This document shows, one piece after another, positions 10,188 to 21,400 of a stretch of 64,000 nucleotides of DNA. The DNA is from Lophium mytilinum (taxonomy: Eukaryota > Ascomycota > Dothideomycetes > Mytilinidiales > Mytilinidiaceae), in NCBI GenBank assembly GCA_010093605.1, contig MU004184.1, forward strand, positions 2,141,615 to 2,205,614, read 5' to 3'. Numbering within the stretch: the stretch's first letter is position 1; each line of letters opens with the position of its first letter. Under the pieces are notes generated by a model that made no database searches, was not told the origin of the DNA, and saw nothing but the letters and a program-made list of their open reading frames with translations. Both the position numbers and the translations under genes were made by a program.

Positions 10188-12113
10188 ATGGAGCCTCCGT
10201 CATCAACTGAGCTGCATAACGTTGACCTGTCTAACCATTCCAAGATGAAAGCTCCCACGGTCGACGCCCCTTCGTCATGCTCAGGTTCTGTATCCGAGTT
10301 TGACGGGAAAGCAACTAAGCGGTTATTGAGAAAGATTGACATGATTTTGATGCCTTTTCTCTCCCTTTTATACCTGTATTCTCCTCCCTTTCTCCAACTC
10401 GATCTCTCTCAACTTGCTAACATCTCTATAGTCTGAGTTTTCTGGACCGATCGAATATCGGCAATGCTCGGCTAGCAGGTCTTGAAGCCGATCTGAAGAT
10501 GGGAGGGCTACAGTACAACGTAAAGTACCACGATGCCCTGTGATCCGCTTCTCAGAGATCTAATCTAAGAACAGGACGCTCTCGCCATCTTCTTCCCGTT
10601 CTACGTGGCTGCAGAAATTCCGTCCAATTTGATGATGAAACGAACCCGGCCACGGATCTGGATTCCCACCATCATGGTCGCTTGGGGGACTATGTGTATC
10701 CTCATGGGCGCAGTCAAGAACTATGCCGGCCTCATGTGCATCCGCGCAGCTCTCGGCCTTGCAGAAGGAGGGCTGTTTCCTGGTGTCACGTTCTAGTAGG
10801 TCATCCGCTTCCGTATCGCCAATCTCCCGACTAAGACGTTTCATGTAGCATTACCATGTGGTATCGGCGTCACGAATGTGGCTTGAGGATGGCGATTTTC
10901 TTCTCAGCTGCTACTGCTGCCGGCGCCTTTGGCGGACTGCTAGCCCGTGGCATCGTGGAGCTCGACGGAGCCCGTGGCATCAGTGGCTGGGCCTGGATCT
11001 TCATCATCGAGGGAGCTGTCACTCTCGCCGTCGGTAAGTGTAGCCGGCGTCGTGTCGCGGTTTGTCTGATAGGTAGTACAACACGAACTGACGCAGACTG
11101 GTCATACAGCCCTTTCGGCCTTCTTCCTCATGCACGATTACCCGGACACAGCCAAGTTTCTGACGGAAAAGGAAAAGTACGAAGTACGAAGACGCCTCGA
11201 GGCTGACCGCTCGCACCTGGCCGAGGAGTTTGACATGCAGTTTTTCTGGGATGCGGTCCGCGACTGGAAGATCTGGGCGCACATGTTCATTACGATTGGT
11301 ATCTTCACCCCGCTGTACTCGTTCTCGCTCTTCCTGCCTACGATTGTCAAGACTCTGGGTTACACCAGCAATACGGCGCAGCTGATGACGGTCCCACCTT
11401 ACGTGCTCGCATGCTTCTTCTGCATCTCGGGCGGCTACATCGCGGACCGGCACGGCCAGCGTGGAATCTATATGATTGGATTCAACCTGCTAGCGTAAGT
11501 GGTGATCTGTGTCTCATGTGCTTATACCTTATTCAAACGTCAGCCACAAGCCTTGTACGCTGTCCAGCTACGCTCGCCCTTCTTGGGTCTTTACTACATT
11601 CCATTTTGCATCTTTTCTTTTTTTGCTCATCTGATTCGCCCCTTTCCTCCTTCCCCTTCCTTGCTGACTCCCTCCAGCATCCTCGGCTTCGTTCTGTTAC
11701 TCGCCTCCACTAATCCACACGTCAAATACGGCGGCACCTTCCTCGCCGCCGCCGGCATCTACCCCAACGTGCCGCAATGCGTCGCGTGGAACGGCAACAA
11801 CATCGGTGGCGCACTCAAGCGCTCCGTCGGCATCGCCATGCAAGTCGGCGCCGGCAATCTCGGCGGCGCCATCTCTGGCTACATGTACTTGACGCGCGAC
11901 TCGCCGCATTTCCGACAGGGCCACGGCACGCTGATTGGCATGCTAACTATGAGCACCGTCCTGTGCGCCTACATGAGGTGGTGGCTGAGCCGCGAGAACC
12001 TGAAGCGGGATGTCGCTGCCGGCGGGAGGAAGGTGGGAGATTACAGCCGTGAAGAGCTCGAGCGCGAACGGACGAGGGGCGATCAGGCGAGTTTCTTCCG
12101 TTATACGATGTAA
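10188..12113 (+). CDS. MFS transporter, anion:cation symporter (Dal5/Tna1-like) family
   Basis: This is a 12-helix plasma-membrane permease of the fungal ACS family, whose members carry allantoate, nicotinate, biotin-type vitamins and similar organic anions. Six exons (10188-10375, 10432-10519, 10575-10795, 10849-11033, 11110-11494, 11678-12113) give 500 aa, the usual family length. The first helix 'LLRKIDMILMPFLSLLYLL' runs into 'SFLDRSNIGNARLAGL', the ACS signature after TM1. 'RIWIPTIMVAWG' and 'GLMCIRAALGLAEGGLFPG' mark TM3-4, and 'PQCVAWNGNNIGG' is the conserved C-half motif. The cytosolic loop after TM6 contains 'DYPDTAKFLTEKE'. The protein ends in 'GDQASFFRYTM', a common ending for this family. 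Intron 5 is 183 nt and CT-rich, with no repeat element. The substrate cannot be inferred. Confidence 0.93.
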
Positions 12114-14482
12114 GTGTGTGGGTTGCTTCGGCTGGGCTTTGGTGAGAGGGAGGGAGGGAGCGTAGCAATTGCCCGGGCCAGCATTTGTTTGACGAACGAG
12201 TTACGAACGACGAGCCGTGGGATAGGTACGAGAGCGACGAGCCGACACGCGTCGAGCACCGGAACACAGCGGCCAACGAACGGCCAGGCTGGTGGGGTCC
12301 CTCCCTTTCCCTTTCTTAAACAACGGACCAATGGATAGCAGGTATGGTTCTCGGGATGGATCGTGTGCTTTCAACTTCCCTATTTCCTTGACTTGATTTC
12401 CCCGAGTACTTGCTCATTGGTTAGGTAGATGGTTCCCTCTTCCCAGCGTAGATTTCCTTTCCTCCCATATTCCTACTAGCGTACCTAGACAATGATCAAC
12501 CAACCAACTTCCTTACAATCTCAAGCTAACCCTCCTTTCTCATCCGATTCCAAATTTCTTTCCAGAAGCAGACTCCGGAGACCCCCTCGCACGCGCGCAA
12601 ATCCCCCTCGGATCCGCTGAAAACACCCGCGCACGTGCCCGCCCTGTCGTTAGCCGTCCCGTGTTCGACGGTCGCCGAGCCTGGGGGACGCCACCGGGGG
12701 TCCTCGCACGGTCCCAGCATATGAGGCGCGATATGCATAAGATGTACGTGATATAGTTATTGGATGTGTGCATCCCGTAGCCGGAACCGCTGGACGGGCG
12801 CCTGCGGTTTTTTTGTTTGCTAGTTGTACGAACGTGGGGGGATCAGCGCCGTTTTGGTAGATTGAGAGCTCTGTATTTGATGGGAGGGTTGATGAGGGAT
12901 GGTTCCTGAGTTGAGAGAGCGGAGAGGCGTCGTCTGAGATTGGTTATAAGGGTGGACGCGTGTGCGTCTAGGTTTGTAGGTGCTGTTGCCGAGGTAAGAG
13001 TATAGGAGGAGGGAGGATTGGTAAGAGCGAGATGATCGGCTGTGGTAGGAGGCAGGAGAGATGGTGTAAGCTGAGTAGAAGTCTTCCGTCAATAGATCCT
13101 CGTTTTCTTTTAGGTAGAGACGAGCGGATTCTGTTGCGCATACCCCTTTTAGACCTTCCCTCTCTCTTCTGATGGCTGGTAGGTGTTTCTTCTCAAGATT
13201 TCGTGATTCAATATATTTGCTCCGAAGAGTAATAACACAGTTACGGTGTTAAGTTACACTGCACCCGATGGTTTTCTTTCCTTGCCCTATGTTTCCAAAT
13301 TCCCGTCATTTGTCATATCTTCACGCATAGCACGACAGCTATGCATCCTAGCACAATTCTGACAGCGGGACGTGATTTGCCTAGTCATATAGTGTTTTTG
13401 GAGAAATGTCGGAGTGGTGATCTTGTTACATCGTTGCACTGGCGGTGGGTATGCGGGCCTGCGTACCTTTCATGTCTCCTCGGCTGCTTAGATTCTCCGA
13501 ACGGAGAAACCTCCCGGCCATCGAATTCTCGAGCCTTCAGCCGTTTCTCGACGTTTCCGTAGTTAGCACAACAACCACGCGTCCTAGCACGAATCCGACA
13601 CCAGGACGTGATTCGCCTGGTCGATTGGTATTTTTGAGGGAGTTTTGGTGTAGTATCTTCAACCCATCGTTGGGTTGGCGGTGGGTGTGCGGTGCTCCAC
13701 ACCTTTTGTGTCCCCTCGGCTGCCAAGACTTACCAGAAGGAGAAACTCCCCGGAGCCTGAAATCTCGAGCCTCCTGCCGCGTTTCCGCCTTTTCACGAAT
13801 AGCGTAACAACCACACCTCGTAGCTCGGATCTGACACCGGGAGGGTGTTCGCTAGGTTCACTAGTATTTTTGAAGGAATATTGGAATAGAAACTTCGATG
13901 CGTCGTTGAGGTGGAGGGGGGTCTACAGGACTCCACACCTTTTGTCTTTTCTCGGCTGCCAAGAGTTGCCGAATCGAGGTGCGAGCGGTGCAGGCGGAGG
14001 CCGGAAGGGTGGAGATCTCACGTGGCTCCTATTGCTTCCACGCAAACATCGAACTCACTGGTATCGAGCAGCAGATTTCACCTCACCAACATCTAGAAGC
14101 GCAGCCTAGCCAGGATGGCGGTATTGAACGCATCGGGCAGGACTTGAAGCCTTCGAGGCGTCTATGTCGGACTGCTTTCCCGCGGCCCTGTCCTCCGACA
14201 GTCGGGGTCGGTGAAGTGAAACTCCCTCTCCCAGGTCGAACGAGATTGTCAACGTCGGCGAACTTTAAGAATGAGTGAAGATGGAGTGAAGCTGAAGTAC
14301 GGCACCTAGAAGGTACGATTCACTGCGGTTAAGGAAATAATTACCTGGAAACCGTGGAAACGTACTTCAGTCACCCATGGATCGACTCTGATCACCACGA
14401 CTTACCTACCTCACCACTACGACCACCCGCCACATAATCTAAGCACATCACACTGTTACATTAGAAACACCTACCATTTTCT
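12114..14482. other. Gene-poor region with a tandem repeat
   Basis: This is 2.37 kb with no recognised gene. From 12114 to 13330 the sequence is of mixed composition, with only short open frames; a 90-codon frame on the minus strand at 12820-13092 is Ser/Tyr-rich and has no recognised relative. From about 13340 to 14000 lies the 235-bp tandem repeat described separately. The last 120 bases before 14483 are A/C-rich, as expected for a promoter. Confidence 0.55.
13340..14000. repeat. Three degenerate tandem units of about 235 bp
   Basis: Units start near 13340, 13575 and 13811. Shared landmarks recur at a fixed spacing: 'tagcac' at 13350 and 13585 and 'tagctc' at 13821 (periods 235 and 236), followed each time by a 'ctgacac/ccgacac' block, then 'gtatttttgagggagttttgg'-like, 'ggcggtgggtgtgcgg'-like and 'cctcggctgccaagactta'-like blocks. 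The third unit is cut short. The units have diverged by many substitutions, so the duplication is not recent. On the plus strand each unit keeps one frame open for about 65-75 codons with similar translation, even though the period is not a multiple of three. Confidence 0.85.
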
Positions 14483-15505
14483 ATGCGCATCCACAGCCCA
14501 ACAGTCCAGGCTCAGTCAGTCGGGGGCCCACACAACCAGCAAGACATACCTGGCAACGATGCGGATCTTGCGCAAAATTCGACAGTGACCATACCGGATA
14601 AGCGTGAGAAAGCCGTCCTGGAGCCCACTTCTCTAACTCCTCTAACGACTCCGACTACTGAACATGGGTTCAAAGAAGAGAGATCGTCGAAAGTCGATGA
14701 GATCTTTAACCACGTATGGCAGCAGGACGAACTAGAGGCGGCTGTCGACGAAGAGTCTACTTCACAATTCGCCGAGGAATCTCCACACAACACCGAGGAT
14801 TCTTCTTCGCGGACGTCCGGACCATGGCAATTCTCAGTCCCCAAGGACTATGAAAAATATGATCGCGCTATATTGTTTTGGAGCGGCGATGACATTGAGG
14901 ACTCACTACTACAAAGCCTCATGGGAGAGTTCGCCGACGTCCCATGCACGCAACCAGAGAGCCCCTACCACTTGGCTATCCCTTTCGCAGAACTGGCCAA
15001 GGGCATAACTAGGGACTCATGGTTGACCATTGCCGTATACCTACCTATGTTTTTCGAAGACGATACGGACGCTTGTTACGTGGTTCGAGGCCGCAAACTA
15101 CACACGGATTTCGTGAAGGGGGTTTGGGGGACAGGGCCATGGAAAGGACGATGCTTCATAACGCCGATGGATGCGTATAACATGAATAGTTTGTTTGGGG
15201 GAATAAGCTATCAGGCCCGCGATATGGTGACGAAGAGCGAGTTCCGTGGGAAGAGACATCGGTATCTCTTTGAGAGTGCAGTCGAGGCATGGAAACATGT
15301 TGAACTCGACCCGAATGCTTCTATTGAACATTCGGATGACTCCGAGGTGGAGAAAATGGATCCAGATGTGGTCGGGCCTCAAGCAGCTGCAGAGACGAGT
15401 GGAAATACAGAGTTGAGGGACGACGCAATGACCGTCCAAGACGATCCCGATGAGGACGACGAGATGGATATCGACGACACTGAATTACTGGACGGACGGT
15501 GGTAG
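14483..15505 (+). CDS. Unrecognised 340-aa acidic protein
   Basis: I do not recognise this protein. It is one uninterrupted frame of 340 codons, much longer than chance frames nearby, with an ATG preceded by a pyrimidine/A-rich leader. Residues 1-110 are low-complexity and rich in S, T, P and E. A globular core follows from about residue 112 to 275, beginning 'GPWQFSVPKDYEKYDRAILF' and containing 'LTIAVYLPMFFEDDTDAC', 'GVWGTGPWKGRCFITPMDAY' and 'AVEAWKHVELDP'. The C-terminus is strongly acidic ('DDPDEDDEMDIDDTELLDG'). There is no signal peptide or membrane segment, so a cytosolic or nuclear place is likely. It stands alone between the tandem repeat and the C2-domain gene. It may be lineage-specific. 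Confidence 0.6.
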   Translation: MRIHSPTVQAQSVGGPHNQQDIPGNDADLAQNSTVTIPDKREKAVLEPTSLTPLTTPTTEHGFKEERSSKVDEIFNHVWQQDELEAAVDEESTSQFAEESPHNTEDSSSRTSGPWQFSVPKDYEKYDRAILFWSGDDIEDSLLQSLMGEFADVPCTQPESPYHLAIPFAELAKGITRDSWLTIAVYLPMFFEDDTDACYVVRGRKLHTDFVKGVWGTGPWKGRCFITPMDAYNMNSLFGGISYQARDMVTKSEFRGKRHRYLFESAVEAWKHVELDPNASIEHSDDSEVEKMDPDVVGPQAAAETSGNTELRDDAMTVQDDPDEDDEMDIDDTELLDGRW

Positions 15506-16537
15506 CCCGTGTGGGTAGGCTACGATGTGTACCTGGCTAACGCTCTAACAGAAGACAGTACCACAACAGTGCCTTGTTCTACCAAAGGCGTCGGACGTAA
15601 GGATGCGTCACTTACCGGCATACGACGGGAGGAACAGGAAATCATTGTCCGACCTACTACTGTTACTTCATACGGTCGTTCTGGGGCTCTTGCATGTCTT
15701 CAAGCCATGTCATCGTTTTTCCACTCGGCGTTGTAAGCGGAAGTAGGGAGTGAAGTTGGATTACGGCGCAGGGATTCACCCTTGGCAGGATCTATCAGAC
15801 TATTGCGGATGGGGAATGGCGGTATATGACAGAACTCGTTCTATAATTGACACCCGTACAGAGATGCTCATACGTGCTTGACACATCGTCTTCTTACGTT
15901 GACTGAAGCATCCGAACAAACAAATGAGGGCTGCTAGAACTTGGCGTTCTCGGATGCCCGGCAAAGTGCTCTCGTTTCTATCAGTCACAGATTGGCCCTA
16001 GTATGAAACGGCGCATTAAGGGTGCTTAATCCCTGGATATAGCTGGTGAGAGTTGGCAGAACACGAACCATGACGTCGGCCAGGGCCTTGAGATTGCAGC
16101 AATGTCCTGGAATGCACAGAGAGTACGCGTCCCACGGTGTGTAGCACCAGAATGCCATGCTGCCTTGTTCCGCATGCGTTCGTCATTCGTGGACCCTTCC
16201 GAGCGAACTCTCATCGGCGGCCTAGCGCTCAGATCCGGCGAAGCTTAGCAGTCTTGGGAAGCTTAGCACTTTCAGCTGACCTAACAGGCTAAGAGGAGGC
16301 TGGTGGCTGCTGGTGGCTGGACGCCTTCGTCTTTCGCTCACCCTTCCGCTACGCTCCTCCCCCTCTTCCAACACCCTCTTTCGCCCTCTCCGCTCTTTGT
16401 CAACGTTTCGCCCTAGGTGTCCCACGCGATCGGCACTCTCTCCGACCTCATCTCCCCTAAGCGCATTCATATCTCTCTCCTGGCGACCACCCCGCTCCAT
16501 TGCGCCGCAATAGCTCCGTCCTCGATACAGCTCGACG
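15506..16537. other. Intergenic region upstream of the C2-domain gene
   Basis: No gene was recognised. A minus-strand frame at 16222-16770 overlaps the start of the C2-domain gene and is an antisense shadow of its Lys/Asp-rich N-terminus and CT-rich leader. The stretch 16310-16537 is strongly pyrimidine-rich and is the likely promoter and 5' leader. Confidence 0.6.
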
Positions 16538-18498
16538 ATGGCCTCAGAGCAGGCCGCAGCCCAGCCGGGCGAGAATGGCAATGCGCCAGAGACTTCAACG
16601 CAGAATGCTGCGTCCAATGACAGTTCTGCGGCGTCCCAGAAGCCTCTCAGAACGGAGTACCAGAAGCACGAGGAAGACAAGAAAGACAACGAGAAGGTCG
16701 ACAAGAAGGATGGCAAGAAGGACGACAAAAAGGACGACAAGCAGCCAGCGGGCGGTTTCGACGGCACCAAAGTTCCGCATGCGCCGCCAGGTTACACCGT
16801 CAAGTTCACCTTCCACCGCGCAACAAACCTCCCAATGGCCGACATCAATTCTCTCTCATCAGATCCCTACGTTCTCGCCCAAATAAATACGAACTTGGAG
16901 AGCCGACACAAGGAAGATCCACACCTGCGCATGCGCACCAAAACGATCCGCAAAAATACCGACCCGGTTTGGGATTGCGAGTGGATCGTTGCAAACATAC
17001 CAGCCTCTGGATTCAAGTTGAAGGCGCGCATCTACGACGAAGACCCTGCGGATCACGATGACAGGCTCGGCAACGTGCATGTCACAGTAGGCCAAATAAA
17101 TGAGCAATGGCCCGGAATCAAGGACCAGGCGTACCCGATCAAGAAGAGGATGGGTAGCAAAAGGGCATACTTTGTACGCGCAATTGCATCTTGTTTTGAC
17201 AGAAATACACACATGACGGGACACTTGAACGTGAGTGTCGAGGTCCTGGGTCGGACAGAGGGCGACGAAGGAGGCAGGGCATATACGATTGGGCCTTGCT
17301 GGTGGACAAAACACTACTCTCCGCTGCTCGGTCGCATAACAGGTAAGAAAGATGTGGGCGACGAGGAGAGCGAGAAGGCCAAAAAGAAGAACAAGTCACA
17401 GCAGTATAAGTAAGTTCACAGCATACGGTTCCCATGATTCTGTGACTGACCTCTCAAAGCTTCCAAGCCAACCAGTTCCAGCTCCGTGGCCCTGTCCCTG
17501 CTGATCTTTACCACCGCTATGTCGAATTCAAACCTTTCGTGAAAGGGATGTTCACTGGAAAAGGCATCGGGGGCTTCCTCCTTTTCAAGGCATTGCACCA
17601 TCAACATGCTCGCGTTTACAACTTCGACCGTTCAACAGAGTACGACATTTTCCAACAGCCTTGCAAAGAAATGACTCTTAAATTCCTTGATCTCGTCCAC
17701 TGGGATGAAGGCGGCCGTATCTTCACATACGTACTCACCCTCGACGCGCTCTTCCGCTTCACAGAGACAGGCAAAGAATTCGGCATTGACATGTTGTCGA
17801 AACATACTATGCACAGCGACGTGTCCATATACATCGCCTTTAGTGGCGAGTTCTTCATCCGTAGACTCAGATATCCCGACCGCGACCCACCTGATGAAGG
17901 CGGCGACAACCCTGCAAGTCCGCCTGATGAGATTGAGGGAGGCCCTTCTGAAGAGACCGTGCACAAAAACCCGGCCTACTACGAGCTTGTCATCGACAAC
18001 GACAGCGGCACATATCGGCCAAACGCCAAGTTACTGCCCCAGCTGAAGTCCTTCTTCGAGGCTCAATTCCCCGGCCTGCATGTCTCGACGCTCGATTGCC
18101 AGGGCGACGCAGAGAAGATGGGCGCAATGAAGCAAGAGCAGCGCGATCGGAAGAAGAAAGAGGGTGATCACATAGTCTACCGACAGCTGTCGCGGAACAG
18201 CTCCATGAGCAGCAGCGATGAAGAGGAGCTAGATCGGTTGGCGGAGCAGGGTGAGCCCGATGACGGCAATGTCATGAGAAACGCGAAAAAGGAGATTAAG
18301 TATAAGCAGGACAGGAAAAAGGACAGACTCAAGACATACAAGCCTGGATATAGTCGCGAAGGAGTAAAAGGGACTGGACACGCGCTTGAAGAGAGGTTTG
18401 GGGAACACACTTCGAAAGGTGCGGAGAGCGAACCGGTACCCGGAAAAGAGAACGAGAAGATTGGTAGTCCGGAGGGCGCAGCTGTTGAAGGGCGGTAG
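16538..18498 (+). CDS. C2-domain protein (conserved fungal, single C2)
   Basis: This is a 636-aa protein with one N-terminal C2 domain and a long conserved fungal C-terminal region; such proteins are thought to bind membranes, but the precise role is not known. Exon 1 is 16538-17409 and exon 2 is 17460-18498, with a 50-nt intron. Residues 1-83 are low-complexity, with a Lys/Asp run ('KDGKKDDKKDDK'). The C2 domain spans about 85-200: 'VKFTFHRATNLPMADINSLS' then 'SDPYVLAQI', 'IRKNTDPVWDCEWIV' and 'ARIYDEDPADHDDRLGNV', whose Asp residues would bind calcium. Exon 2 begins with 'FQANQFQLRGPVPADLYHRY' and contains 'HARVYNFDRSTEYDIF'. The C-terminal 140 residues are charged and probably disordered ('SSMSSSDEEELDRL'). 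There are no membrane helices. Confidence 0.88.
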
Positions 18499-21400
18499 TG
18501 GTAGTGATGGGTTTTCTTCTGCTCTCATTTCAGTCTTTATTGGAAGCCTATCTTGCGATTCGTCTCCTTCCCTCAGCTCTAGGATCCCTCCATCAAAGAG
18601 CTTGTGGCATTGGATCCTGGAGGCACTCTTCTTTCCTTTTTCTGTTCGGATACCCCGTACTTTCTCTCTAAGTATCTCATTGGTCCTGGTGCATCTATCT
18701 CGTTACTTCTCTCATTCGTCTTTGATCTAGGATAGACGGCTACGCTTCACTGCTTCTTCGACCTTTGTATTGATTAATACTATTTATTTTGTAATGTACT
18801 TGCCTTACTTCCAGTCTTCGAAAGCTTATTCTTTGCGCCGTAGGCTAACCCAACGCTTCAATCAATTCTATCCTTAGCATGTTACCTAGCACATGACCCA
18901 ACTCCCCAACCCTCGAACTATCCACTTCTCCTCCTCTCCAACGTCCATCCATGAACCGAACCCTAGCCAAGGCAGACATCAACCCGCGCCTCACGACAAA
19001 ATCAACGCCACCCCGATACACACCCGAGGCCGCCTTCGCCACACCCTCTCGAACCTCTCGAGTCTCTCGACGCTACCCTACCCGCTGCATTGCTGTCTTA
19101 CACCCCTCACCAACCGATCCCACGATTCCCAGCAGCTCGCCAACCGGCGCTGTTGGGCGGCACATGAAACGAACTCTCCCGAGGAGGCACATTCCAACTC
19201 CCCTTCTGCGAACTCCCGGGGACCTGCATGGCGAACGACCCACCGCACCACACCATCCGCGCCTCATGCGCATGTGCGGGCGGGCCGAGCCCCAGCTGCG
19301 GGTCGGGGTGCCAGGAACGGGTAAGTTTGTTTCAGGAACACGGCGCCGCAGCGGGGGGTACATGGGAGGCGTAGCGCCTGGAAGCTCGAGGGCGGGTTGG
19401 GGTTCTGGAAACGGGTAAGTTTGTTTCGAGAACTGCGGCGCCGCAGCGGTTAAGGGGACAGATTTGAGGCGTAGCGGGAAGGGAGGGGAGGGCGTGCGGG
19501 AGGCGCTGGGCACGTGGGATGGGGGTGCTGTGCCGCATGCGCCGCGAACTAGCCGCCCGCGCGAACGGTTGGAGGGGAGGGGAGTTGTGGCCTCAGGTTT
19601 GAGGATGGGTTTGGGGGAGTGGGTGCGGCGAGGGAGGGTTCATGTTAGGTTGTAAGGTATCGTGGATGAGAGTGTAAGTTTTCGTGGTTGTATAGAAGTG
19701 AATTGATAAACTACGCTAGACTGGATTCGGTTGGTATAGTATTTTCTTGCTTCGACGACATCAGTATGGTTTTTCGATGATAGCTTGTTTGTGCTAGGTT
19801 TTTCGTGTGATAGCTTCGGTCGTTTCGTATGATGAATGCTAGAGACGATTATCAGTCTTGAGTTCATTGACATATCTGCGGTGAGCCTGGCATCTCTCTT
19901 TGGAACAATTACTGCATTACTACTACGAGGTGCATATTAACTCCCGACAATTCCAGAAACACAGAAGAAGCACCATCGCTCTCGTGCACTATTCGTTCTC
20001 ATCCCTACCTCATATCGCATAGCCTCATCATCGCACAGCTTCATCAATCGGGCTAGAGTTTACAATAAGAGAGCTAGTTCCTTGGGATCTTATTTTTATT
20101 ATTGGAAAGTTCAAGGATAGTGCAGCATTTACTGATCTCGTCCCTAGGGTGGCTTTAAGCTTTGAAATTTAAATGTCGGTAGTTAGACAAGCTGAGGCTG
20201 AGCAGCGGGACGACGTTGGGGGTTGGAAGAAACGCTTACGCCCAGCATCGCTTGCGCCTTCGGAAATTGGGACCAACAACGATGACTTGATGGGCTGAGA
20301 GTCGGACGTGTACCCAGATTTCTAGATCTCTACGTGTAGGACAACTTGATGTGGATCATATCATGCCTGCCTTTAATTGGAAGGAAAGGTTGCGTTGGAG
20401 ATTGATATTGCGTGGAAGACGTGTGACTGCGGAGTACTTTTCTCTCTTAAACTCATAACATTATCATGAATGATAAGAGGGAAAGAGACACCAAGATGAG
20501 AAGAAAGAAAGCGAGGAAGTTATTGAGTTACCTCTTCTATTTTTTGTATTTGAAGCTGACAGGCAAATTGAACACCTTAACACCTTGCACTGTGGTTGCT
20601 TGAGTGATAGAGTGCGGAATCTTCATACGCTTGTGGGTATCAGAATGAATTTCAATCATCTGCTGTAACTGTTTGATGTGCTGTCAATATACTCTGAGTC
20701 TCCGGTTACCTAAATAAGACCACAGTGTTGGGTCTTGGGAAGAGGAAGTGCAACGTTGAGATTTCTGATTAATTCTGGAGCTCCGAGGTTCTAACGAACT
20801 ATTTGCATCTTCAGGTTCATATTAGAAGGTCAAGCATACTACTACCATAACAAGTGGTAGTAATAGTAATCTGAGACATGCCGAGGGGCGAAAGATGAGG
20901 AAGCAATCCACTTTCTGTTGTGCAGCCCCAGAAGTAAGATTGGTAACGCTGTCAAAATTACCCGATACGCGACGCTTACTAGACGCTGTAAGACGCCCAA
21001 TGAGGGAATCGCATCGTACGGCAGACAAGTGACCAGATCGTGGCGGCCGTTTCAAGTAGATGAAATGAATGGGGTGGGCCATTTTTGGAGCTTGATTTCA
21101 TATCAGCGGCGGGCAGTCCCGCCATACAGTAACGAATACGAGACCGAGTAATCGGATACTGAGAGACAAGGTAGGATATGGGGCGTTGTATGCGCCACTA
21201 TAAGCGTGAGGGTAGATGATCACCTCGTATGCGCCTGAGGTTCTCATTTATCTCGAACTTGGGAGGTGGAGGATTGCGCGGAGTGATCTAGAAACGGCGA
21301 GGGCTGGCGTGAAACTATTCTAGATGTTTAGTAACGAGGCACGGAAGCAGCGTGAATCCATGCCGGGCCCATGCTGTAATACTGAATTCGGCACCGCGCT

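Noticed and set aside
12820-13092. 90-codon Ser/Tyr-rich minus-strand frame
   Set aside because: Low-complexity composition, no recognised relative and no promoter or splice support.
16222-16770. 182-codon minus-strand frame with hydrophobic start
   Set aside because: The Phe/Leu/Ser run is the complement of the CT-rich leader and of the Lys/Asp-rich N-terminus of the C2-domain protein.
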